A stretch of 64,000 nucleotides of DNA. Origin: Streptomyces sp. NBC_01717 (GTDB taxonomy: Bacteria > Actinomycetota > Actinomycetes > Streptomycetales > Streptomycetaceae). This document shows, one piece after another, positions 1 through 8,131 of this stretch; positions within the stretch are counted from its first letter, which is position 1; every line of letters begins with the position of its first letter. The notes under the pieces were generated by a model. The model made no database searches. It worked only from the letters and a program-made list of their open reading frames with translations, and was not told the origin of the DNA. Both the position numbers and the translations under genes were made by a program. The stretch is from contig NZ_CP109178.1 of NCBI RefSeq assembly GCF_036248255.1, forward strand, positions 310,001-374,000, given 5' to 3'.

Positions 1-15
1 CCCTTCGTTGCGTGG

Positions 16-120
16 TCAGCCCGCTGGGGTGCCGGCGATCTGGGTGACGAGGAAATCGAGCCGTTCCTCCTGGCCGATCGGTGATATGCCTTGGGCTTGG
101 GGCTGTCTGCCGCCGGCGGA
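16..120 (-). other. possible 3' tail of a minus-strand coding fragment
   Basis: Reading the minus strand towards position 16 gives a protein-like tail ending GQEERLDFLVTQIAGTPAG and a TGA at 18-16. No convincing start or ribosome binding site is visible upstream, and the frame is lost before the divergent gene at 162. It may be the end of a decayed gene. No family is recognised and the call is weak. Confidence 0.2.
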
Positions 121-161
121 AACCAGGTGACCTCGGCGTACCACCTGGGTAAGGTTGGGCA

Positions 162-713
162 ATGCCCGAGCTGAAGCGGCTGCATGTCAGCCATGTCCCG
201 GCGGTCTTGGCCTTCGAGTTGGCGAATCGCGCCTACTTCGCTGCCTCGGTCTCCGACCGCGGCGACGACTTCTTCGCCCAGTTCACCGACAGGTACAACG
301 CCTTGCTGGCTGAGCAGGAGGCGGGCATCTGCGCCTTCTACGTGCTCGTCGCCGAGGACAGCTCGGTACTCGGCAGGTTCAACCTGGTCGACATCGAGGA
401 CCACACTGCGGAACTCGGCTACCGGGTCGCGCAGCACGTCGCCGGCCACGGCGTGGCGACCGCGACTGTCCGGGAAGTGTGCCGACTGGCGGTGGCCCAA
501 CACCGGCTGCGCACATTGCGAGCGGCCACGGCCCACCAGAATATCGCGTCCCAAAAGGTGCTGACCAAAGCCAGGTTCGTCCCCGTCGGCCCCGCCGACC
601 CAGCCCACATCGGCGGTAAGGCAGGCACTTGGTATCAGCGCGACCTGGTGGTCCAGCCATACAGCGCGATCTTGCCTGGGGACCGGCTGCGGGAGGACCG
701 CGGCCACCGCTGA
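162..713 (+). CDS. GNAT-family N-acetyltransferase (RimJ/RimL type)
   Basis: A 183-residue cytoplasmic protein with a GNAT fold. The acetyl-CoA binding region is visible as the ELGYRVAQHVAGHGVAT stretch around residues 86-102, containing the Q-x-x-x-G-x-G/A pyrophosphate loop. The RimJ/RimL-style 'N-x-A-S-x-x-x-L-x-x-A-x-F' element follows (NIASQKVLTKARF, residues 126-138), normally the CoA-contacting C-terminal helix. An AAGG sequence about 7 nt before the ATG at 162 supports the start. The gene stands alone and divergent from the minus-strand material to its left. The acceptor substrate cannot be inferred; RimJ/RimL relatives acetylate protein N-termini, but many Streptomyces members act on small molecules. 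Confidence 0.8.
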   Translation: MPELKRLHVSHVPAVLAFELANRAYFAASVSDRGDDFFAQFTDRYNALLAEQEAGICAFYVLVAEDSSVLGRFNLVDIEDHTAELGYRVAQHVAGHGVATATVREVCRLAVAQHRLRTLRAATAHQNIASQKVLTKARFVPVGPADPAHIGGKAGTWYQRDLVVQPYSAILPGDRLREDRGHR

Positions 714-726
714 TCACCGGTGTGTG

Positions 727-960
727 ATGGCTGACGATCTTGCGCTGGCCACAGGTCACCGCGTGGTCCCTGCCTGCCGGCAGGGGCGTTCGAGGGCCTG
801 GCGGGCCGGATAGCGGGCCGGTTCGCGCGGGTCGAGCCCCGGCGCCGGGTGAAGTACTTCGTGCTCGAGTTGCTGTCGGACCTGCCACGCACACACTGCT
901 GAACGATCGCGGAGTGGGCCGGGGAGGCCGGCCCGGACGGCGTGCACGGAGTCAGCTCGG
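727..960 (+). pseudogene. IS701-family transposase remnant (N-terminal part)
   Basis: In the frame of position 789 the plus strand reads FEGLAGRIAGRFARVEPRRR, then a KYFVLELLSDLPR stretch, then an in-frame TGA at about 898-900 where an intact relative would have Trp (NCWTIAEWAGE). Reading resumes as TIAEWAGEAGPDGVH. This is the typical N-terminal region of IS701-like (DDE) transposases of Streptomyces. The only upstream ATG (727) is in another frame, so there is also a frameshift. The catalytic domain is missing; the fragment ends against the STAS gene on the other strand. Confidence 0.7.
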
Positions 961-1311
961 TGTTGGCCGCCAGGCGGCTTCGGCGGCCTGGGCGGTGGGG
1001 TGCGTGGGGAAAACCTGTTCCAGGCCCACGATGCGGAAGATGCGGCTGACGCGGTCGGGGACCGCCGCCAGGACGATGGCCGCGTCCGCTGCCAGGGCGT
1101 GGTTGCGGGCAGCTATCAGGACAGTGATCCCGGTGGAGTCGCAGAAGGTGAGGCGTCCGAGATCGAGGACCAACTGTTGCCCCGCTCGCAGGTCGAGATC
1201 CAGTAGCGCGGCGCGGAAGTCGGAGGCGGTGTGGCGGTCGAGTTCCCCGGCCAGTTCGATGATCGGTCCGGCGTGAGTGGCACGGGTATGGAGGGTCAGT
1301 TGCTGGGTCAC
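952..1311 (-). CDS. STAS-domain anti-sigma factor antagonist
   Basis: A 119-residue single STAS domain of the SpoIIAA/RsbV type. The phospho-acceptor region reads LTFCDSTGITVL with Ser59 at the position of the regulatory serine of RsbV/SpoIIAA. Dephosphorylated proteins of this family bind an anti-sigma kinase and free the sigma factor. The GTG start at 1311 overlaps the TGA of the upstream PAS-PP2C phosphatase gene in a GTGA arrangement, so the two are translationally coupled and the phosphatase very probably acts on this protein. No anti-sigma kinase or sigma gene lies next to it, so the partner must be encoded elsewhere. Confidence 0.9.
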   Translation of the reverse strand: MTQQLTLHTRATHAGPIIELAGELDRHTASDFRAALLDLDLRAGQQLVLDLGRLTFCDSTGITVLIAARNHALAADAAIVLAAVPDRVSRIFRIVGLEQVFPTHPTAQAAEAAWRPTPS

Positions 1312-2582
1312 TGCTGCTCTTCACTGGTCGGTCGGGGCACGTTGATGGCCAGGACGGCGGTGTCGTCGTCCACGCCGGTGCCGAAGGTGTCGAGCAGGTC
1401 GCGGATCGCGACGATCGTGTCCGTGGCAGTGGTGGGTGCGAGGGTGCGGGCGAAGTCGAGGAGGGCTTCGTCGCCGTAGCGGTCGCCGGCTCCGGTACTC
1501 GCGGTGTGGGCTTCGGTGAGGCCGTCGGTGTGCAGCAGAAGGGTGTCACCGGGGTTCAGGTGGATCGTGGTGGTGGCGATGTGAGCGTCGGGCAGGACGC
1601 CGATGAGCTGGCCGCCGGGGGTGGGCAGGTAGTCGGCGGTGCCGTCGGCACGCATCAGCAGGGCGGCGGGATGTCCGCCGCTGGCCAGGGTGAGGCGGAA
1701 ACCGCCCTGGTCGCCGTAAGGGGTGAGCAGGCCGAAGATCACGGTGCAGAACCGGGGGTCGGTCCCGCTGTACTCGTGGTTCAAGACGGTGTTGAGGTTG
1801 CCGAGCACGGCTGCGGGGTCCGGGTCGTAGACCGCGGCGGCACGCAGCGTGTAGCGGGCGAGAGAGGTGACGGCCGCGGCGGTTGCACCTTTGCCGCACA
1901 CGTCGCCCAGGAACAACCCCCAGGTGCCGGCGGCCAGCGGGAAGAGGTCGTAGAAGTCGCCACCGACCTCGTCGGCGGAAGCGATGTGATAGTGCGCGGC
2001 GACGTCCAAACCGGGCACGTTCGCCAGGGCCGGCGGCAGCAGAGTCTTCTGCAAGGTGGTGTTCAGGCGCTTGAGGCGTTCGCGTTCCCGCTCGGCTTCC
2101 TGGCGGGCGCGCAGCAGCTCGGTTTCGTAGGCACGACGCTCACGGGCGTCGAAGAGGGTGGTGCGGATCAGCAACGGCTGCCCGCCGCTGCCCGTCTTCA
2201 CCGTAGAGGTGACCAGGACCGGAAGACGGGAGCCGTCGGCGGCCTTGAGCTCCAGGGCGATACCGCTGATCTCACCCTGCATGCGCAGCAGCGGCGCGAA
2301 ATGCGTCTCGTGATAGAGCCGCCCGCCGACGCTCAACAAGTCGGAGAAGTGCTTGCGGCCCACCAGCTCGCCGCGCTCGTAGCCGAGCCAGTCCAGCAAT
2401 GTGGTGTTGACCTTGGCGATCTGGCCGTCCAGCAGAGTGGACAGGTAGCCGCACGGGGCATGCTCGTACAGGTCCTCGGCACTGTCCTCCAGCAGCACGG
2501 AGAACTGCGCCTGCCCGTCGACCGGCTTCACGTCCCCTTCCAGGCCCCGGCCCTCTCCCCCATCGCCGGACCTGCGCATCAT
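1308..2582 (-). CDS. rsbP: PAS-PP2C serine phosphatase, RsbP-like
   Basis: Of about 424 residues. A PAS domain occupies roughly residues 20-145 (LYEHAPCGYL... and LDWLGYERGELVG), followed by a short charged coiled coil (about 150-190) and a PPM/SpoIIE-type phosphatase domain to the end. Metal-binding acidic motifs are visible: EVGGDFYD, FLGDVCGKG and DDDTAVLAI. This is the RsbP architecture, the phosphatase that dephosphorylates RsbV in the Bacillus energy-stress branch. The reading frame stays open upstream, but the start is placed at the ATG ATG pair at 2582/2579: the first ATG overlaps the stop of the RsbQ-like gene as ATGA. Its operon position between RsbQ-like hydrolase and STAS protein strongly supports the role. 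Confidence 0.9.
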   Translation of the reverse strand: MMRRSGDGGEGRGLEGDVKPVDGQAQFSVLLEDSAEDLYEHAPCGYLSTLLDGQIAKVNTTLLDWLGYERGELVGRKHFSDLLSVGGRLYHETHFAPLLRMQGEISGIALELKAADGSRLPVLVTSTVKTGSGGQPLLIRTTLFDARERRAYETELLRARQEAERERERLKRLNTTLQKTLLPPALANVPGLDVAAHYHIASADEVGGDFYDLFPLAAGTWGLFLGDVCGKGATAAAVTSLARYTLRAAAVYDPDPAAVLGNLNTVLNHEYSGTDPRFCTVIFGLLTPYGDQGGFRLTLASGGHPAALLMRADGTADYLPTPGGQLIGVLPDAHIATTTIHLNPGDTLLLHTDGLTEAHTASTGAGDRYGDEALLDFARTLAPTTATDTIVAIRDLLDTFGTGVDDDTAVLAINVPRPTSEEQQ

Positions 2583-3388
2583 CTGGCGGTTCCCACGAAC
2601 GTGGCGATCGCGGCAGCGGTCTCCTGCGGCGCGGCGAGCTGGGGACAGTGCCCCGTCGCGTTCAACGTGACCAGTCGACTGCCGGGTATCTGGGCGTGGA
2701 CGAACGCGCCCACCTCCGGCGGCGCGATCGCGTCGCTGGAGCACTGAGCGACCAGCGTGGGAACACGCACCCGGGCAAGGTCCGCGCGGTTGTCGGACAG
2801 GAAAGTCACCCGCGCGAAGATGCGTGCGATGTCCGGATCGGTGCGGCAGAAACTGTTGGTCAGCTCCTCGCCCAGCTCCGGCCGTTCCGGGTTACCCATG
2901 ATGACCGGCGCCATCGCACCTGACCATCCCAGATAGTTCGCCTCCAGCGACTCCAGCAGCTCATCGATGTCCGCGGCACTGAACCCGCCCCGGTAGCCAG
3001 TGGCCGGATCGTCGACGAAGCACGGTGACGGGGCGAGCAGCACCAGACCGGCGAACGCCTCCGGCTCCCGCGCGGCGGCCAGCACGCCCATCATTGCGCT
3101 CACCGAATGCCCCACGAAGATCACCGGGCCGAGCGTCAACTCGTTGCAGATCTCCAGCACATCGTCGACGTATCCGTCCAACGTCGCATAGCGCTCCTGG
3201 CTCCACGCCGACAGGTCCGAACGCCCCGCGCCGACGTGGTCGAAGAGGACCACGGTGAATTCGCGCTCCAATGCCGGCACCACAAGACGCCACATGTTCT
3301 GGTCACACCCGAACCCGTGCGCCAGCATCACCACCGGCGCCCCGGAGCGCCCGGTCACCGTCACATGGTTCCTGCTCCGTACATCCAT
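2579..3388 (-). CDS. rsbQ: alpha/beta hydrolase, RsbQ-like activator of RsbP
   Basis: A 269-residue alpha/beta hydrolase closely resembling Bacillus RsbQ throughout (AHGFGCDQNMW, GYVDDVLEIC, GGFSAADIDELLESLEANY, RTDPDIARIFA). The triad residues fall at Ser95 (GHSVS), Asp219 (SSDAIAPP) and His247 (GHCPQ), nearly the same numbers I recall for RsbQ (96, 219, 247). RsbQ is needed for RsbP activation by energy stress, probably by supplying a small hydrophobic ligand to the PAS domain. A GGGAGG lies 9 nt before the ATG at 3388, which is a better start than the ATG at 3397 directly adjoining that motif. First gene of the three-gene operon with rsbP and the STAS gene. Confidence 0.9.
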   Translation of the reverse strand: MDVRSRNHVTVTGRSGAPVVMLAHGFGCDQNMWRLVVPALEREFTVVLFDHVGAGRSDLSAWSQERYATLDGYVDDVLEICNELTLGPVIFVGHSVSAMMGVLAAAREPEAFAGLVLLAPSPCFVDDPATGYRGGFSAADIDELLESLEANYLGWSGAMAPVIMGNPERPELGEELTNSFCRTDPDIARIFARVTFLSDNRADLARVRVPTLVAQCSSDAIAPPEVGAFVHAQIPGSRLVTLNATGHCPQLAAPQETAAAIATFVGTAR

Positions 3389-3567
3389 GCGGCACATCCT
3401 CCCAGACCGAAACCACCGGGCATCCTGCCTACCCAGTTCCCATGGGCGGACCCTCCCCGCAGCTTTGTCGACGGTTCACGAAGCCGCTTCGGATCGGCCC
3501 CCTCCCTCGTGGGACTGCTGGGCCTCCCGCACCAAGAACAGCCCTGGGGCGCGGCAACGGTCGTGGT

Positions 3568-3615
3568 GTTCCCGCGTTCCCGCGTTCCCGCGTTCCCGCG
3601 TACCCGCGTACCCGC
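3568..3615. repeat. six tandem 8-bp repeats (gttcccgc / gtacccgc)
   Basis: Four copies of gttcccgc are followed by two of gtacccgc without interruption, in the roughly 460-bp gap between rsbQ and the plus-strand reductase gene. The remainder of this gap (3389-3850) shows no credible gene. The repeat lies upstream of rsbQ and may be a slippage-prone spacer; no regulatory role can be shown from sequence. Confidence 0.85.
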
Positions 3616-3850
3616 GTCTCCGGCCCGAATCCCTCGTCTGGCTGAGGGGCAGGCCTTATGTACTCCTCGCCGGTCATCCGACCTGCAAGTCTGTTGACGG
3701 AGCCGCGCGGGCTCGCGCAGGCCGCCACGGTCATCAGAGTTTGGACCGATGAGTCTCCGCGCGCCACGGCGTCCAAGGAGTGGAGACGGTCGCGTCTCCC
3801 CGCCGAAGCGGCTGAACAGGGCCTCGAGGTCGAAGAGAGAGTGGTGCGTG

Positions 3851-4462
3851 ATGAAGCTGGTTGTGCAGGAGTTCCTGACGCTCGACGGTGTCTCCCAGGG
3901 GCCGGGGTCCCCGGACGAGGACACCAGCGACGGGTTCACGCGGGGTGGCTGGTTCGTGCCACACCTGGACGAGGAGTTCGACCGGCTCGTCGGCACCTGG
4001 CTCGGCCAGGCTGACGCACTTCTGTTCGGCCGCCGTACGTACCAGAACTTCGCCCGGGACTGGCCGAAGATGACCGACCATCCCTTCGCCGGCATCTTGA
4101 ACGGCCTGCCGAAGTACGTGGCCTCCCGCAGCCTGACCAAGGCGGAGTGGAACCCGACCACGATCCTGTCGGACGACATCCCCGCCCACGTCGCCGAACT
4201 GAAGCGGCGGCCCGGCCGGGAACTGCAGATGCACGGCAGCGCCGAGCTGGCCCAGTCCCTGCTGGCCGCCGGGCTGATCGACACATTGCGGCTCGTCATC
4301 GCCCCGGTCGTGGTGGGCCAGGGCCGACGCCTGTTCCCGGACGGCGGAGCACCGGCCGGCCTGCGGCTCGTCAGTCATGTGACGACACCGGGCGGCCTCT
4401 CGGTGCACACCTTCGAATCGACGGGGCTTCCGGAGTACGGGACCTACGGGGCCGACGCGTAG
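3851..4462 (+). CDS. dihydrofolate reductase-family protein (RibD C-terminal-like)
   Basis: A 203-residue single-domain protein of the RibD_C/DHFR superfamily. It starts MKLVVQEFLTLDGVSQG, the usual first strand and loop, and ends with the family signature GLIDTLRLVIAPVVVGQGRRLF. The middle HGSAELAQSLLAAG region is the NADP-binding segment. Members are stand-alone NADPH-dependent reductases of mostly unknown substrate. The open frame extends further upstream, but that part has no family similarity. The ATG at 3851 fits the conserved N-terminus. Monocistronic. Confidence 0.85.
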   Translation: MKLVVQEFLTLDGVSQGPGSPDEDTSDGFTRGGWFVPHLDEEFDRLVGTWLGQADALLFGRRTYQNFARDWPKMTDHPFAGILNGLPKYVASRSLTKAEWNPTTILSDDIPAHVAELKRRPGRELQMHGSAELAQSLLAAGLIDTLRLVIAPVVVGQGRRLFPDGGAPAGLRLVSHVTTPGGLSVHTFESTGLPEYGTYGADA

Positions 4463-4680
4463 GCCCCTGGTGCCGGATCGGCACCGACGGACCTGATCGC
4501 CGGACGAACTCCCGTACCTCGACCGGCGATCACGAATGATCCCATGTACGCGTTCCGCAAAACGTGACGGGTCCAGGCCACGGGCACCGCACGCGCTCTT
4601 GTTGGCGTGTTCATGACCTGGGAGCCTCTCTTCGCGTCGGCCTGCCGCCCGAGTGGGCCCCATCGACACGAGGAGTGTGC

Positions 4681-5502
4681 ATGCACCCCCACTCTGCCCA
4701 CCGCCCGGCGCTCATCGCCGCGATCGCCGCCGCCCTTGCGGGGCTGCTCATGGCGCTGACCCCCAATCCCGCCGAGGCCTGGGGCTACGGCGTCAACCGG
4801 ATCCAAAGTGCCGCCGAGGACAGCCACGCCCAGACCGGGATGGGCCCTGGGTGGGTGCTGCTGAGCTACAAGGCCAACGGCCCGATGGTCGGCTACCTGT
4901 TCGGCCAGGACTTCGCCTTCGCCGACGGCAGCGTCAAGCCCGGCCCCGACCACATGGACATCCGCGACACCGGCGACGCCACCGCCGGCAACACCGAGGG
5001 CATCGACCGCTGGCCCTGGGGCTATGCGGGCGGCAGCTTCGATGGCTGCGCCTACGCGTACGGCACCAGCAAATTCGCCTTCGAGCACGGCGGCTTCACG
5101 TCCGGCAGCTGCGCCGGCGGGCCGAACGTCATCGGCTCCAGCAACGCCGACGGCAGGCCCGACCAGCTGAACTGGTGGCATTCCGAGAACGTGTTCTGCA
5201 CGGACACAGCCGCCGATGCACTGTGTAGTCCGTGGGGCGTGTGGAGCGAGAACAAGGGCGGCGGCCTGAAGGTCACCTCCTCCATCACCTCCTGCACCGT
5301 CTACGGCAACATCGGCGCCGCCGCGGCCTACGGCTCCGGCGCGGCGGTGCCCGCGCACCCGCTCGGCACCGTGCCGCCCGGCCAGCAGGTAGACGTGCGC
5401 TATGTCGCCAAGAGCCGTCAGTGGGTGATGGCGAAATGGAACGGCCAACGCCTGGCGGGCGGCATCGCCTGGGCGTTCTTCCCCCGCAACTGCCTGGCCT
5501 GA
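4681..5502 (+). CDS. secreted protein of unknown function
   Basis: A 273-residue protein with a clear Sec signal peptide: a short polar start, a hydrophobic core LIAAIAAALAGLLMALT and an AEA-type cleavage site near residue 31. GAGGAG lies 5 nt before the ATG at 4681. The mature part is rich in Gly, Trp and Asn, contains six cysteines that could form disulfides, and ends with a basic/aromatic segment around QQVDVRYVAKSRQWVMAKW that resembles a small SH3-like beta fold. No catalytic motif is recognised. It faces the GNAT gene tail to tail across a hairpin. Confidence 0.7.
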   Translation: MHPHSAHRPALIAAIAAALAGLLMALTPNPAEAWGYGVNRIQSAAEDSHAQTGMGPGWVLLSYKANGPMVGYLFGQDFAFADGSVKPGPDHMDIRDTGDATAGNTEGIDRWPWGYAGGSFDGCAYAYGTSKFAFEHGGFTSGSCAGGPNVIGSSNADGRPDQLNWWHSENVFCTDTAADALCSPWGVWSENKGGGLKVTSSITSCTVYGNIGAAAAYGSGAAVPAHPLGTVPPGQQVDVRYVAKSRQWVMAKWNGQRLAGGIAWAFFPRNCLA

Positions 5503-5573
5503 ACGGGTGGCAGGCGGCTCCACGCCGCGGTTCGTGGGATGGAGGGGCGTGACTCGATCAACCATCGTGGTTC

Positions 5574-5598
5574 TGGCTCAACTTGCTTGGTTGAGCCA
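5574..5598. terminator. bidirectional hairpin between convergent genes
   Basis: A perfect 9-bp stem (tggctcaac / gttgagcca) with a 7-nt loop at 5583-5589 sits between the plus-strand secreted protein (ends 5502) and the minus-strand GNAT (ends 5667). Position and symmetry suit a shared terminator. There is no strong T tract. Confidence 0.55.
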
Positions 5599-5666
5599 CT
5601 CCCCCCGTGCCAACTGAGATTGAGTGGAGCCGTGTGTACCAGGCGACGAGGGCTCGAGCCAAGGCG

Positions 5667-6062
5667 TCAGAGGGCGATCAGCCCGGCCGGCGTCTCCCTG
5701 AAGCCACAGGCATCGAAATAGAACGAACGCACATGTTCCTCGAAGTCGACGTGAAGCCACTCGCACTTCGCCGCACGGGCTTCCTTGGCCGCGACTGCGA
5801 CAAGCGCGGCGCCGACCCCCCGCGAACGGCGATGCCGGGCGACCACCGTATCCAGGATGAAGGCGTGAGCTCCGCCGTCCCAGGCAACGTTGACGAAGCC
5901 GCTCAGAGCGCCGTCTTCCCACGCGCAGACCCAGCCGAGGCTGTGGCGTTCAAGTCGTGCTCGCCAGTCGGTCTGGACGACCGGGGTGCCGAAGCCGTCG
6001 GCGTGCAGCGCGTTGAGGGGCGCATTGTCGAAGTCGCCCCGCCACTCGTACTTGATCGTCAC
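5667..6062 (-). CDS. GNAT-family N-acetyltransferase
   Basis: A compact 131-residue GNAT. The acetyl-CoA loop is visible as RHRRSRGVGAALV (residues 78-90), the R-x-x-G-x-G/A motif. The final strand and helix HVDFEEHVRSFYFDACGFRETPAG carry the usual Tyr/Phe-Phe-rich C-terminal signature. The N-terminal strand-helix unit (residues 1-60) is short but complete. It is monocistronic, and the divergent lipoprotein gene starts about 100 bp away at 6159. The substrate is unknown. Confidence 0.85.
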   Translation of the reverse strand: MTIKYEWRGDFDNAPLNALHADGFGTPVVQTDWRARLERHSLGWVCAWEDGALSGFVNVAWDGGAHAFILDTVVARHRRSRGVGAALVAVAAKEARAAKCEWLHVDFEEHVRSFYFDACGFRETPAGLIAL

Positions 6063-6158
6063 GCATGGATCTTAGTGTCGCCCCCAGTCCGGTACTGACC
6101 GGGTACGCTGCCCGCTCGCTGAGAACCGCTCCGGGAGGAGCAACAAGGGGGTGCGATC

Positions 6159-7406
6159 GTGCGCAGAGCTGCGGGAATCAGGCGGAGGGGCATAGCGGCC
6201 GTCGCCGTACTGGCCACTGTGCTCACGGCTGCGGGGTGCGGCACGGACTCCGAGTCGGCCGACTCCCGGACCGCCGGCTCCGCCGATACGACGGGCCCCG
6301 GCGGCAAGGACATGGCGCCGAGGGCCCCTGCGAGCACCCTCACTTGGGAGTTCGAGCACATCGCGGAATTCAGCGGAGACCTCACCGATGTCGCCGTCCT
6401 GGCCGCGGACGACATCTGGGCGGTCGGAACCGAGAACAACGGCGCGCCCAACGCCCACCTGCTGCACTACGACGGTACGCAGTGGAAGCGCGAGCCCCTT
6501 CCCGAAGCTCTCGGCCCCACCGACTACCCGCCCGTGCTCGAAGAGGTCGGCGAGGAAGCCCTGTGGCTGCGACCGCAGACCTATGAGAAGGGCAGCGGCG
6601 TGACCCCCTGGGCGAGGTGGGACGGCACCCGCTGGTCCGCGGTGCCGAGCCCCCCGCCGGGATCTGTCGGGGACTTCGAGGCCTCGGACCCGGAGGACAT
6701 CTGGGCCCTCAGCGGCGAGCAGACCGCCGAGCACTGGGACGGCACCCGCTGGACCACGACCCGGCTGCCGTACGGCGCCTCCGACCTCGCGGTGGTCGGA
6801 CCGGACGACGTGTGGGCGGTCGGCAGCCGCTCGACCGGGCCGGGCACCGAGCTGAGCTACGGCGAGCGGTACAGCCAGCCAGTCTCGATGCACTGGGACG
6901 GCACCTCCTGGAAGTCGGTGGAGACTCCGCAGGCCCGCTTCGAGGAGCCGATCCCGCCGGAGCCCAGCGCCGGTCTGGGCCAGGTCTTCGCGCTCGACAG
7001 CGGTGAGGTGCGCGCGTACGGCAACAACACCTTCAACCACGGCGAGGTCGAGAACGAACCCGCTGACGAGTCCATCCGGCTGCGCTGGGACGGCTCCACA
7101 TGGGTCCAGCAGGAGCGCGTGCCCGGCGGGTGCGCTCTGCGGACCCCGGTGGGCCAGGACGACGAGGGCCTGTTCCTCGACGGCAACTGGTACCTGACCG
7201 ACGACGGCCGGTGCGTGAAGATCAAGCGCCACCGCCTGCCCGTGTCGACCGGTGCCCGCAAAGGTTCGAACCAGTCGCTGTGGCTGAAGGAGATCCATCG
7301 GGTGCCCGGCACCGACGAGTGGCTGGGCGCCGGACACGTCCAGGTCAACCAGTCGGGCGCCCCCTTCGGAGCCCCCGTCCTCGTACGCCTGAAGCGCGGC
7401 GGCTGA
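6159..7406 (+). CDS. lipoprotein with beta-propeller-like repeats
   Basis: A 415-residue exported lipoprotein. The signal peptide runs over residues 1-26 with a basic start (RRAAGIRRRG), a hydrophobic core and a lipobox LTAAGC, so the cysteine is the likely lipidated residue. The mature part shows repeated blade-like units with the pattern 'DDIWAVG... HYDGTQWK' (near residues 85, 180, 215 and 245). This is reminiscent of WD/Kelch-type propellers found in actinobacterial surface proteins. No enzyme motif is present. Upstream GGGAGG-like sequence (about 6130) is too far to set the start; the GTG at 6159 is chosen because it begins the signal peptide. Confidence 0.75.
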   Translation: MRRAAGIRRRGIAAVAVLATVLTAAGCGTDSESADSRTAGSADTTGPGGKDMAPRAPASTLTWEFEHIAEFSGDLTDVAVLAADDIWAVGTENNGAPNAHLLHYDGTQWKREPLPEALGPTDYPPVLEEVGEEALWLRPQTYEKGSGVTPWARWDGTRWSAVPSPPPGSVGDFEASDPEDIWALSGEQTAEHWDGTRWTTTRLPYGASDLAVVGPDDVWAVGSRSTGPGTELSYGERYSQPVSMHWDGTSWKSVETPQARFEEPIPPEPSAGLGQVFALDSGEVRAYGNNTFNHGEVENEPADESIRLRWDGSTWVQQERVPGGCALRTPVGQDDEGLFLDGNWYLTDDGRCVKIKRHRLPVSTGARKGSNQSLWLKEIHRVPGTDEWLGAGHVQVNQSGAPFGAPVLVRLKRGG

Positions 7407-7483
7407 CCTCTGATTCCCCATGGGGCGTCGCGCAGGGCGCAGCGCGCCTGCCCCGAGCGACCCCCCGTCGTCGGCACCATCGC

Positions 7484-8116
7484 GGTGAGGGAGAGGGCGG
7501 CCGAGACCGACGCCTCGTCGAAGTGGCGGCCGAGCAGACGGGTGAACTCCTCGTCGCCGAGCGCGGCGCGCTGTTGGCGCAGGGCCGTGATGTTGAGGAC
7601 CGCGTTGTCCGACTTGACCTGCTCGTTGAGGGAGAGCGCCCGCACCATCAGCGGCACCGCCTCTTCGGGAAGCCCCTGTTCCGCACGCACGTTGCCCAGC
7701 TCGCCGTAGTCGAGCGCCACCTCCGTCCACGCACCCTCCGCCTCGTCGATGGCGAGGCACTCCAGGTAGCACTGCTCGGCCAGCTCCAGATCGCCCCGTA
7801 ACTGAGCCACCCGGCCCAGGTGGAACGTGCTGTTGGAGACCCCCGCCTGATTGCCCAGCTGTCTCTTCACAGCAACCGAGGCGCGGAAGTACTCCTCCGC
7901 CTCCCCGTAGGCGCGCCGGTCCTGGCAGACCCGGCCCAGCTGGTGGAGCACGATGGCCCGGTTGGTGTGGTTACCCATCTGCTCGAAGATCGTGAGCGCC
8001 GCCCGATAGCTCCGCTCGGCAGCCTCCAGGTGGCGGGTCTCCAGGTTCACGAGCCCGAGGTCTTCGTGGCACTTGGCGATGGCCTCGGTGTAGCCGGTCG
8101 CCTCGCACACCGCGCG
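7484..8116 (-). pseudogene. tetratricopeptide-repeat gene fragment
   Basis: The minus strand encodes about 210 residues with five or so TPR units, for example LEAAERSYRAALTIFEQMGN, then AIVLHQLGRVCQDRRAYGEAEEYF in the next unit and FHLGRVAQLRGDLELAEQCY. Such repeats are typical of the C-terminal sensor of actinobacterial AfsR/SARP or NB-ARC regulators. The fragment is cut at both ends: N-terminally at about 8116, where the similarity stops abruptly, and C-terminally at about 7484, after which the open frame runs antisense through the lipoprotein gene. No start or proper stop belongs to it. I regard it as the remnant of a larger regulator. Confidence 0.7.
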
Positions 8117-8131
8117 GAGATCTCCCGACGG

